Shown piece after piece: positions 16,724 to 22,393 of a DNA stretch of 36,946 bases; positions within the stretch are counted from its first letter, which is position 1, and every line of letters starts with the position of its first letter. The notes below the pieces were generated by a model that was not told the origin of the DNA, did not search any database, and saw only the letters and a list, made by a program, of their open reading frames with translations. A program made the position numbers and the translations under genes. The DNA lies in NCBI GenBank assembly GCA_903873135.1, contig CAIQNH010000158.1, forward strand, positions 1 through 36,946, in the 5' to 3' direction. The stretch is from an uncultured Actinomycetes bacterium (GTDB lineage Bacteria > Actinomycetota > Acidimicrobiia > Acidimicrobiales > Microtrichaceae).

Positions 16724-17575
16724 TCATGACCCACCACCACCTGCGGACCGTTCACCGGTTCCCGCCCGTCGTTGCCGGGCCGCCTCGAACAGGAGCACCG
16801 CTCCGGCGACGCCGGCGTTGACGGACTCCACCGCTCCCGACATGGGGATCGACACGAGCCGGCCGACGGAGGCGACGGCCTCCTCGGGCAGGCCGTGGGC
16901 CTCGTTGCCGAGCAACAGGACGAAGGCTCCGGCGAGGTCGGTGGACTCGGGCGCCTCCCCGACCACGGGGACCGTGCCCACGGTCGGGAGGCCCCGGTCG
17001 GCGGCGGCGCCCAGCACCTCCGCACAGGGCACGTCGACCACGACGGGCACCCGCAGCGCGGATCCCGCCGAGGCCCGCACCGCCTTGGGCGACCAGACGT
17101 CCACCGATCCGTCGGTCAGCACCACCCCGGCGGCGTCGCTCGCCTCGGCCACCCTGACGAGGGTGCCGGCGTTGCCCGGATCCTGGATCCCCACGAGCAC
17201 CACGACGGGCCGTTCCGTGTCGACGGCCCGGGCCAGCACCTCGGCGAGGGTGTGCTGCGGACGACGCACGACGGCCACCACCCCACGCGGGGTCACCACG
17301 TCGAGCACCTTGGCGAGCTCGCCCGAGGCCACGGTCCGCACCGGGACCCCGGCGGGGACCTCCGCCGTCAGCACGCTGTCCTCCTCCACGAAGACCTCGA
17401 CCACGGCGGCCCCGGTCTCGACGGCATCGGCGAGCAGCACGGGGCCGTCGACCAGGAGGAGCGACTCCTCGCGTCGGACGTCACGGCGACGGCTCAGGCG
17501 CCGCAGGCGCGCCAGCGCGGCGCTGGAACGTCGCAGCGGGGCGCCGTCGTCGGAGACGCGCGGCTCCGGCGCCAA
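16724..17575 (-). CDS. SpoU/TrmH-family RNA 2'-O-methyltransferase
   Basis: SPOUT-fold methyltransferase (283 aa) that probably methylates a ribose in rRNA or tRNA; the exact nucleotide cannot be told. An N-terminal substrate-binding domain (about 20-105) precedes the SpoU domain, whose three motifs are clear: VGIQDPGNAGTLVR, LLLGNEAHGL and IPMSGAVESVNAGVAGAVLL. The start is TTG at 17575, 9 nt after the rplT stop, with GAGGA overlapping that stop; no ATG or GTG fits better. Position between rplT and pheS is the standard place for the actinobacterial TsnR-like methyltransferase. Confidence 0.9.
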   Translation of the reverse strand: MAPEPRVSDDGAPLRRSSAALARLRRLSRRRDVRREESLLLVDGPVLLADAVETGAAVVEVFVEEDSVLTAEVPAGVPVRTVASGELAKVLDVVTPRGVVAVVRRPQHTLAEVLARAVDTERPVVVLVGIQDPGNAGTLVRVAEASDAAGVVLTDGSVDVWSPKAVRASAGSALRVPVVVDVPCAEVLGAAADRGLPTVGTVPVVGEAPESTDLAGAFVLLLGNEAHGLPEEAVASVGRLVSIPMSGAVESVNAGVAGAVLLFEAARQRRAGTGERSAGGGGS

Positions 17576-17584
17576 CCGGGATCC

Positions 17585-17965
17585 TCAGTCGGTCTGGGCC
17601 GGCACGGCACCGGCGAGCGCCTCGTCGGCCACGCCCACGAGCGACGCGAACGCCTCGGGCTGCGTCACGGCCAGGTCGGCGAGGACCTTGCGGTCCACCT
17701 CGACACCGGCCAGCTTGAGGCCGTTGATGAACCGGTTGTAGCTGGTTCCGTTGGCACGGCACGCCGCGTTGATGCGCTGGATCCAGAGCTTGCGCATCTC
17801 GCCCTTGCGGGCCCTGCGGTCCCGGAAGGCGTACTGGCCGGCGTGCATGACGGCCTCGTTGGCGGACCGGAAGGACCGGCTCCGGTTGCCGTAGTAGCCC
17901 TTGGCCTTGGCCAGGACTGCCCGGCGCTTCTTCTTGGAGTGGACGCTGCGCTTCACACGTGCCAT
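17585..17965 (-). CDS. rplT: 50S ribosomal protein L20
   Basis: Large-subunit assembly protein binding 23S rRNA (126 aa). The basic N-terminal extension ([15 protein letters not shown]) and the conserved [19 protein letters not shown] and [11 protein letters not shown] segments are diagnostic. In several bacteria L20 represses the infC-rpmI-rplT operon by binding a leader that mimics its rRNA site. The start is ATG at 17965, 66 nt after rpmI. Confidence 0.99.
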   Translation of the reverse strand: MARVKRSVHSKKKRRAVLAKAKGYYGNRSRSFRSANEAVMHAGQYAFRDRRARKGEMRKLWIQRINAACRANGTSYNRFINGLKLAGVEVDRKVLADLAVTQPEAFASLVGVADEALAGAVPAQTD

Positions 17966-18004
17966 CTCGGCGCTCCTCTCGGTCGTCTCGTCTCGTCGGG
18001 GGTC

Positions 18005-18021
18005 GGCCGCCGTCGGCGGCC
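18005..18021 (-). repeat. Perfect stem-loop between rpmI and rplT
   Basis: GGCCGCC and GGCGGCC form a perfect 7-bp stem around a 3-nt loop, with further GC pairing outside. There is no T-run after it, so it is not a classic terminator. It could stabilise the rpmI part of the mRNA or modulate rplT expression. Confidence 0.5.
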
Positions 18022-18031
18022 GGGGTTCGGA

Positions 18032-18226
18032 TCAGATGCCGAGCTGCCGGCGGGCGCGCTTGCGGTCGCCGCCGGTCACCTCCGTGGTGCCGGCGAGCCG
18101 CCGTGTCCGCTTGGACGGCTTCTTCTCCAGGATGTGGTTCCGGTTGGCCTTGCGACGGAGGATCTTCCCCGTCCCCGTGACCTTGTACCGCTTGGCGGCA
18201 CCTCGGTGGGTCTTCATCTTCGGCAT
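18032..18226 (-). CDS. rpmI: 50S ribosomal protein L35
   Basis: Small, very basic ribosomal protein (64 aa) beginning [20 protein letters not shown], with the conserved [14 protein letters not shown] segment. Order infC-rpmI-rplT is nearly universal. The start is ATG at 18226, 41 nt after infC, with GTGAGGTG just upstream as ribosome-binding site. Confidence 0.99.
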   Translation of the reverse strand: MPKMKTHRGAAKRYKVTGTGKILRRKANRNHILEKKPSKRTRRLAGTTEVTGGDRKRARRQLGI

Positions 18227-18267
18227 GTGTTCACCTCACGGTGCGGCGACCCGGCGGGTCGCTGGAT

Positions 18268-18951
18268 CTAGTTGGTCGGGCTGGCCGACGACTCGGTGGC
18301 CTCGGTCGTCCCGGCCTCGGTGGCGGTGTCGGTGTCGGTGGCCGTGGTGATGTCGGTCGCGGTGGTGTCTGCGGACTCGACCGCGTCGCCCTCGGACTGC
18401 TCCTGGGCCTTGGCGTGGGCCGCCTGGGCCTTCTTGTCGGGACCCAGCACCATCGTCATGTTCCGTCCGTCCTGCTTGGGCATGACCTCGACCCGGCCGA
18501 CGTGGGCCACGGCCTCGGCGACCCGGTCCAGGATCCGACGGCCCAGCTCCGGGTGCTGCATCTCCCGGCCCCGGAACATGATGGTCACCTTCACCTTGGA
18601 GCCCTCGCCGAGGAACTGCTCCACCTTCTTGGTCTTGGTGTTGAAGTCGCCCTCACCGATCTTCGGGCGGTACTTCATCTCCTTGACCACGATGTTGGTG
18701 GCCTTCTTCCGCGACTCCTTGGCTCGCTGCTGCGCCTCGTACTTGAACTTCGTGAAGTTCATGATGCGGCACACCGGCGGGTTGGCACCGGCTGCCACCT
18801 CGACCAGGTCGAGCTCCATCGACCGAGCGGTCGACAGGGCCTCCGGGACGGGCACGATGCCGAGCTGTTCCCCACCCGGCCCGATCAGACGGACCTCACG
18901 GGCCCGGATCTGCTCGTTGACCCGGGTGTCGTCTCCCGATGACGCAGCTAT
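18268..18951 (-). CDS. infC: Translation initiation factor IF-3, ATA start, extended tail
   Basis: IF-3 (227 aa) binds the 30S subunit and polices start-codon choice. The N-terminal domain begins [17 protein letters not shown] and runs to the [11 protein letters not shown] linker; the C-terminal domain includes [19 protein letters not shown] and [19 protein letters not shown]. The first ordinary start in frame, GTG at 18855, would remove about 32 conserved residues, and an in-frame TGA lies 9 nt before 18951. The only sensible start is ATA at 18949-18951, 9 nt after GAGGAG. Near-cognate infC starts are known to let IF-3 repress its own translation. Beyond the normal end (about residue 175) there is an acidic, Thr/Ala-rich tail of roughly 45-50 residues, probably disordered. 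Confidence 0.93.
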   Translation of the reverse strand: MAASSGDDTRVNEQIRAREVRLIGPGGEQLGIVPVPEALSTARSMELDLVEVAAGANPPVCRIMNFTKFKYEAQQRAKESRKKATNIVVKEMKYRPKIGEGDFNTKTKKVEQFLGEGSKVKVTIMFRGREMQHPELGRRILDRVAEAVAHVGRVEVMPKQDGRNMTMVLGPDKKAQAAHAKAQEQSEGDAVESADTTATDITTATDTDTATEAGTTEATESSASPTN

Positions 18952-19160
18952 GGCCGATCACTCCTCAACAGCTCATCCTGTTCGTGATGCTCCTCGACTC
19001 GTGCCACCGTCGGTGGCTCCTGTCCTGACACCGCTGCCAGAACGCAGACGGCGGACACCACAGGGGGCGTCCGCCTCGAACTCGACGTGCGTCGAACACG
19101 ATGGTCCCCCGGGGAGTCGAGCTCCGGGCCGGAGGAGGGGCGGCAACCCACTTGTTGTGA
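18952..19160 (-). promoter_or_regulatory. Structured infC leader (putative regulatory RNA)
   Basis: On the minus strand the region before infC contains two strong hairpins: GGCGGAC/GTCCGCC (7 bp, 19050-19075) and GCCACCG/CGGTGGC (inverted repeat at 19003-19017). The GAGGAG ribosome-binding site and ATA start follow. Leaders of infC-rpmI-rplT operons bind L20 in other phyla; similarity to those is by position only, since no T-run or rRNA-like motif was recognised. No protein gene is apparent here on either strand. Confidence 0.35.
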
Positions 19161-19165
19161 CCGGG

Positions 19166-19176
19166 GTACCGTACCA
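19166..19176. promoter_or_regulatory. Possible overlapping divergent -10 boxes, infC / DUF1844
   Basis: The palindrome GGTACCGTACC contains TACCGT on the plus strand (19167-19172) and TACGGT on the minus strand (19168-19173), so it could supply -10 boxes in both directions. Leaders would be about 50 nt to the DUF1844 gene and about 210 nt to infC. No convincing -35 box was found on either side, so confidence is low. Confidence 0.25.
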
Positions 19177-19227
19177 GCACGAACCTCCGGTGGTCGCATC
19201 GGAGCCCGACAGCGGAGGCCAGCAGCC

Positions 19228-19701
19228 GTGGGATCACTGTGGACACCGGACGGCGAGCACCAGGTGGAACGGCCCGGTCCCGATCCGTCGACGGCTCCCG
19301 CCGACGGACCCGCCGACGACTCCGACCTGGCGCTCGCGCAGGCGGCGGAGGCGCTCGGACTCGACCTCGAGACGATGTCGGCGGAGGAACGGGCCCAGCT
19401 CGCCGCCGAGCTGGCGGAGATGGCCCGGGTGCGGGCCGAGGTCGCGTCCACCCCCGTGGCGGAGGTCCTGACCTCCTACCTCACCAGGTTCTTCGACCTG
19501 GCCCTGATCTACCTGGACGCGACCCCGCCACGATTCAACGACGCGGCGGTCGTGATCGAGTCCTTCCGAGCGGTGCTCGACACGGTCGGCGGCGACCTGG
19601 GCGAGCACGAGCCGGTCCTCCGTCAGGCCCTGGCCCAGGCGCAGATGGTGTTCGTGAAGGTCCGCGAGGCCAGCGAGGCAGCTGCCGGCGCCACGGAGTG
19701 A
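19228..19701 (+). CDS. DUF1844-family protein
   Basis: A 157-aa protein with unknown molecular role. The start SLWTPDGEH and the C-terminal helical domain (about 75-150, EVLTSYLTRFFDLALIYL followed by a LGEHEPVLRQALAQAQMVFVKV helix pair) match DUF1844 proteins of actinobacteria, which typically sit beside infC. The N-terminal third is acidic and Ala-rich (APADGPADDSD). The start is GTG at 19228 with GGAGG 9 nt upstream; a longer frame to 19087 gives unconserved sequence. It is transcribed divergently from infC. Confidence 0.85.
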   Translation: MGSLWTPDGEHQVERPGPDPSTAPADGPADDSDLALAQAAEALGLDLETMSAEERAQLAAELAEMARVRAEVASTPVAEVLTSYLTRFFDLALIYLDATPPRFNDAAVVIESFRAVLDTVGGDLGEHEPVLRQALAQAQMVFVKVREASEAAAGATE

Positions 19702-19737
19702 AGGACCCGGCCCCGACCCGGCGTGGGGGATCGCTCC

Positions 19738-19953
19738 TCAGGCCGGCGTGACCGCGACCGCCTCGGTGCGGCCCGTCGGTCCGGTGCGCCGGAGGAAGCT
19801 CACCGGCCGACCCTCGGCCACCCGTCGGGAGCCGTCGGCGATCGAGACGCAGTGGAAGTCCACGAGGTGTCCGTCCACGTCGGCGATGGCCCCGACGCCC
19901 GCGGCGTCGTCGAACCAGGCCACCACCCCGCGCTCGGGCCGGACCGCCGACAC
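19738..19953 (-). CDS. Small cold-shock-domain-like protein
   Basis: A 71-aa protein resembling a divergent cold-shock domain: GVVAWFDDAAGVGAI aligns with the GxVKWFN...KGFGFI start of CspA, and FHCVSIADGSR takes the place of the FVHFSAI strand. The aromatic RNA-binding residues of RNP1 and RNP2 are largely lost, so nucleic-acid binding may differ. I recall an actinobacterial CSD subfamily with FHCTxIADGSR. The start chosen is GTG at 19953, with GAGG 9 nt upstream around the hisG stop; TTG at 19959 is an alternative. It is probably co-transcribed after hisG. Confidence 0.75.
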   Translation of the reverse strand: MSAVRPERGVVAWFDDAAGVGAIADVDGHLVDFHCVSIADGSRRVAEGRPVSFLRRTGPTGRTEAVAVTPA

Positions 19954-19964
19954 CGCCAACCGCC

Positions 19965-20840
19965 TCAGTGGACGATCTTCGAGAGCGGGAGCTCGATGAT
20001 GTCGGTCGCTCCGGCGTCCTTGAGCGCCGGGACGAGCACGTTGATCTGGGACTTGGCCACGACCGTCTCCACGGCGTAGCCGGCTCCGCCGTAGAGCTCG
20101 TTGACCGTCGGCGTCTTCATGGCCGGCAGCACGGCGATCACGGCGTCGAGGAACTCGGCGGCGACGTTGAGCTTGACCAGCACCTGACCGCGGGCCTCCA
20201 GCACGCCCTGCAGGAGGGTGAGCAGCTGCTCCATGGCGTGGCGGCGCTCCGGGTCGGCGTACGCGACCGGATTCGCGACCAGCTCGGTGTAGGACACCAG
20301 GACCTCGTCGATGATCCGGAGTCCGGCTGCCCGGAGGGCCGAGCCCGTCTCGGTGATGTCGACGACGCAGTCGACGATGTCCGGCACCTTGGCCTCGGTC
20401 GCCCCGTAGGAGAGCCGGAGGTCGGCGCGGACGCCCTTGGACTCGAAGAACCGCCGGGTCAGCTCGAGGTACTCCGTGGAGACCCGGACCCCGTCGGGCA
20501 GGTCACCGACCTGCTGGACCGGCGAGTCGTCGGGAACGGCCACCACGACCCGGATCGGGTTGGCGGTGGCCTTGGAGTAGCGGAGCTCGCCCAGGGAGAC
20601 CACCTCCGACGAGGTCTCCTCGACCCAGTCCCGACCGGTGATCCCGAGGTCGAACACCCCGTCGGCCACGTAGTGGGGAATCTCCTGGGGCCGCAGGATC
20701 CGGACGGAGTCGATGCGTGGGTCCTGGATCGTGGCGCGGTAGGCCACCGAGGAGGACCGGAGGACGGGCAGGTCGGCGTCCTCGAACAGGGCGAGCGTCG
20801 CCGCCTCGAGGGAACCCTTCGGCAGGACCAGGCGGAGCAC
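19965..20840 (-). CDS. hisG: ATP phosphoribosyltransferase (long form)
   Basis: First and feedback-regulated step of histidine synthesis: condenses ATP and PRPP. This is the long form (291 aa) with catalytic domains to about residue 205 (LVLPKGSLE at the start, DLGITGRDWVEE, DCVVDITETGSALRAAGL for PRPP) and a C-terminal ACT-like regulatory domain (about 215-291) typical of arginine-independent, histidine-inhibited HisG. The start chosen is GTG at 20840 because family members begin just before LRLVLPKGSLE, and a TAGCTT box ends 7 nt upstream. A GTG at 20861 would add 7 residues. No other his genes are nearby. Confidence 0.95.
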   Translation of the reverse strand: MLRLVLPKGSLEAATLALFEDADLPVLRSSSVAYRATIQDPRIDSVRILRPQEIPHYVADGVFDLGITGRDWVEETSSEVVSLGELRYSKATANPIRVVVAVPDDSPVQQVGDLPDGVRVSTEYLELTRRFFESKGVRADLRLSYGATEAKVPDIVDCVVDITETGSALRAAGLRIIDEVLVSYTELVANPVAYADPERRHAMEQLLTLLQGVLEARGQVLVKLNVAAEFLDAVIAVLPAMKTPTVNELYGGAGYAVETVVAKSQINVLVPALKDAGATDIIELPLSKIVH

Positions 20841-20847
20841 GGCGCCG

Positions 20848-20853
20848 AAGCTA
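20848..20853 (-). promoter_or_regulatory. -10 box of a probable leaderless hisG transcript
   Basis: TAGCTT on the minus strand lies 7 nt before the GTG at 20840, and neither candidate start has a Shine-Dalgarno sequence. TTCGTG 18 nt upstream is a poor -35. This supports a leaderless mRNA and the shorter protein start. Confidence 0.42.
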
Positions 20854-20941
20854 GCCGCCACCCGCTGCGGTCACGAACCGAGTTCCCGGGCCGGGCGGGG
20901 CCGGGATGCCGCCGAGCACCGGGCGAGCCCACGCCTGAAAC

Positions 20942-20957
20942 CTCAAGATTTACTCAA
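20942..20957 (+). repeat. CTCAA direct repeat upstream of acyltransferase gene
   Basis: Two CTCAA copies (20942-20946 and 20953-20957) start 11 bp apart, one helical turn, in an unusually AT-rich patch 18-33 nt before the acyltransferase start. This could be an operator or part of a promoter. No standard -10/-35 pair was recognised. Confidence 0.3.
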
Positions 20958-20974
20958 TTGCCTCCTCACCCCTT

Positions 20975-21820
20975 GTGGTCGACGACGTGACGGTGTGGCC
21001 TGTTCGCCTGCCCGGTGCCGATGTGGCACCGCTGGGGGGGCGTGTCGCCGAGGTGGGACACGTGGCACTCCAACTCCGATCCGACCCCGACCGGTCCGGC
21101 ACCCCGCCGCCGACGGTCGACCTGACCGCTCCTCCGGGCCTCGTCGCGGCCCACGATCCCCGTCGCGACTTCGAGCCCGAACGACTCGAGACCGGCCTCC
21201 GGTTGCACTCGGTCGACCCGGGCTCGGCGCTCGGCGTGCTCGCCGAGGGGTTCGTCTACGACGTCTACCGGACCAGCGAGTTCTGCGCCGAGTCCCCGCG
21301 TCGCCACGTGGAGGAGAGCGAGCCCTGGCGGGCCGGGAGCACGCTGCACGTCGTCACCGACGACCAGGCGGCCGACCGGATCGTGGGCGTGGTGCGCACG
21401 ATCGTCGGGCCGTTCCCGACCCTCCCGACCGCCGCGCACGTCGACGGCGCGCCGGACCGCGACGGGCGGGTCTGCGAGATCGGCTCGCTCGCGGTGCACT
21501 CGAGCCAGCGAGGCCTGGGCGTCGCCAACGAACTCCACCGGGCGGCGTTCGTGGCCGGGTTCCGGGCCGGGGTCTCGGGCTTCTGCTTCCTCGTCGAGCA
21601 GTGGATGGTCGACTTCTTCACCGAGGTCTACGGGCTCCCGGTCCACCCCCTCGGTCCTCCACGCCACTACATGGGCGGCGACGTCGTCCCCGTCGCGATG
21701 TGGCTCCCCGAGATGCTCGACGTGATCGCCCTCGAGCGTCCGGCGGTGCACGCCTGGGCGGTCGAGGATCTGGAGGAAACCCTCCAGCAGCGGCTGCGAC
21801 TGCCGACGAGGACCGCGTGA
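20975..21820 (+). CDS. LuxI/FeeM-fold-like GNAT N-acyltransferase
   Basis: A 281-aa protein resembling the GNAT branch that includes LuxI autoinducer synthases, FeeM N-acyl amino acid synthases and exosortase-associated acyltransferases. Seen: GFVYDVYRTSEFC (about 90-102) like the YxVYxxE start of these enzymes; RIVGVVRTIVGPF where they have GxxRLL; CEIGSLAVHSSQRG (about 168-181) like the ExSRxAV strand; and a C-terminal YGLPVHPLGPPRHYMGG like their LGxPxxYxG end. If active it would transfer an acyl chain from acyl-ACP/CoA to an amine; substrate and product are unknown. The start is GTG at 20975; GTG at 20987 is possible. It overlaps the next gene by 4 nt. Confidence 0.6.
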   Translation: MVDDVTVWPVRLPGADVAPLGGRVAEVGHVALQLRSDPDRSGTPPPTVDLTAPPGLVAAHDPRRDFEPERLETGLRLHSVDPGSALGVLAEGFVYDVYRTSEFCAESPRRHVEESEPWRAGSTLHVVTDDQAADRIVGVVRTIVGPFPTLPTAAHVDGAPDRDGRVCEIGSLAVHSSQRGLGVANELHRAAFVAGFRAGVSGFCFLVEQWMVDFFTEVYGLPVHPLGPPRHYMGGDVVPVAMWLPEMLDVIALERPAVHAWAVEDLEETLQQRLRLPTRTA

Positions 21821-22296
21821 CCACCACGGCTCGACCCGCCCGGGTCCCCCACGACGACTCCTCGGACGCCGACCGACCCGGCTGGATCGGCGAGGTCCGT
21901 TCGCTCGGGCGGCTCGGCCGGTCCTGGGCCGTGGGCGTCGTGGTGTTCTCCGCAGCCCGGGCGCTGCTCGCCTGGCCCACGCTCGGGCGCTACGGCGTGG
22001 ACCCGTGGACCTTCCTCGCGATCGACCTCGTGACGGCTCCTCCCTACGGGGTCGCCCAGGCGGTCACGGTGAAGATCCTGTGCCGGACCGACCGGACGTG
22101 GCGGGACGCAGCGGGCTGGGCCGCCGTGGTCGTCGCCGCCTTCCTCGCGCCCTACGCGTACATCTTCGCCGCCTCCGGATCCCTGCCGACCGGGGCCGTC
22201 GTGGGCGTCCTCGTCTGGATGGTCGTGTTCGGGGCCGTCGCGCTCTGGCGCACCGTCCGGCAGGTCCGGGCGGGGCGCAGCGCAGCCACCGACTGA
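21817..22296 (+). CDS. Hypothetical small integral membrane protein
   Basis: A 159-aa protein I cannot assign. After a charged cytoplasmic-looking N-terminus (1-35) there are about four transmembrane segments: 38-57, 64-85, 95-117 and 121-143. A short Arg-rich tail follows. The second segment, FLAIDLVTAPPYGVAQ, carries a Asp and a Pro-Pro within the membrane, which may be functionally important. The start is GTG at 21817, overlapping the acyltransferase stop by 4 nt, so the two proteins are made together and may work together (membrane partner, exporter or receptor of the product are all speculative). Confidence 0.72.
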   Translation: MTTTARPARVPHDDSSDADRPGWIGEVRSLGRLGRSWAVGVVVFSAARALLAWPTLGRYGVDPWTFLAIDLVTAPPYGVAQAVTVKILCRTDRTWRDAAGWAAVVVAAFLAPYAYIFAASGSLPTGAVVGVLVWMVVFGAVALWRTVRQVRAGRSAATD

Positions 22297-22335
22297 GTGC
22301 CGTCCGGGGCCGCCGCGCCCGAACGGGTGGTTTTC

Positions 22336-22361
22336 CTCACATCCGCCGGGCAGCTGCCGAC
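22336..22361 (+). promoter_or_regulatory. Possible sigma-28 (FliA/WhiG)-type promoter
   Basis: CTCA (22336-22339) and GCCGAC (22356-22361) are 16 nt apart, the spacing of FliA/WhiG promoters, whose -10 core is GCCGATAA. The -35 departs from the canonical TAAA. It lies 33 nt before the GGDEF-EAL gene. This is weak evidence from pattern and context only. Confidence 0.25.
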
Positions 22362-22393
22362 GGGACCTCCGACGGCGGACCCGACCGGGTCCG

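Noticed and set aside
18853-18855. GTG at 18855 as the infC start
   Set aside because: It would delete the conserved IF-3 N-terminal segment ([14 protein letters not shown]), which is plainly encoded upstream.
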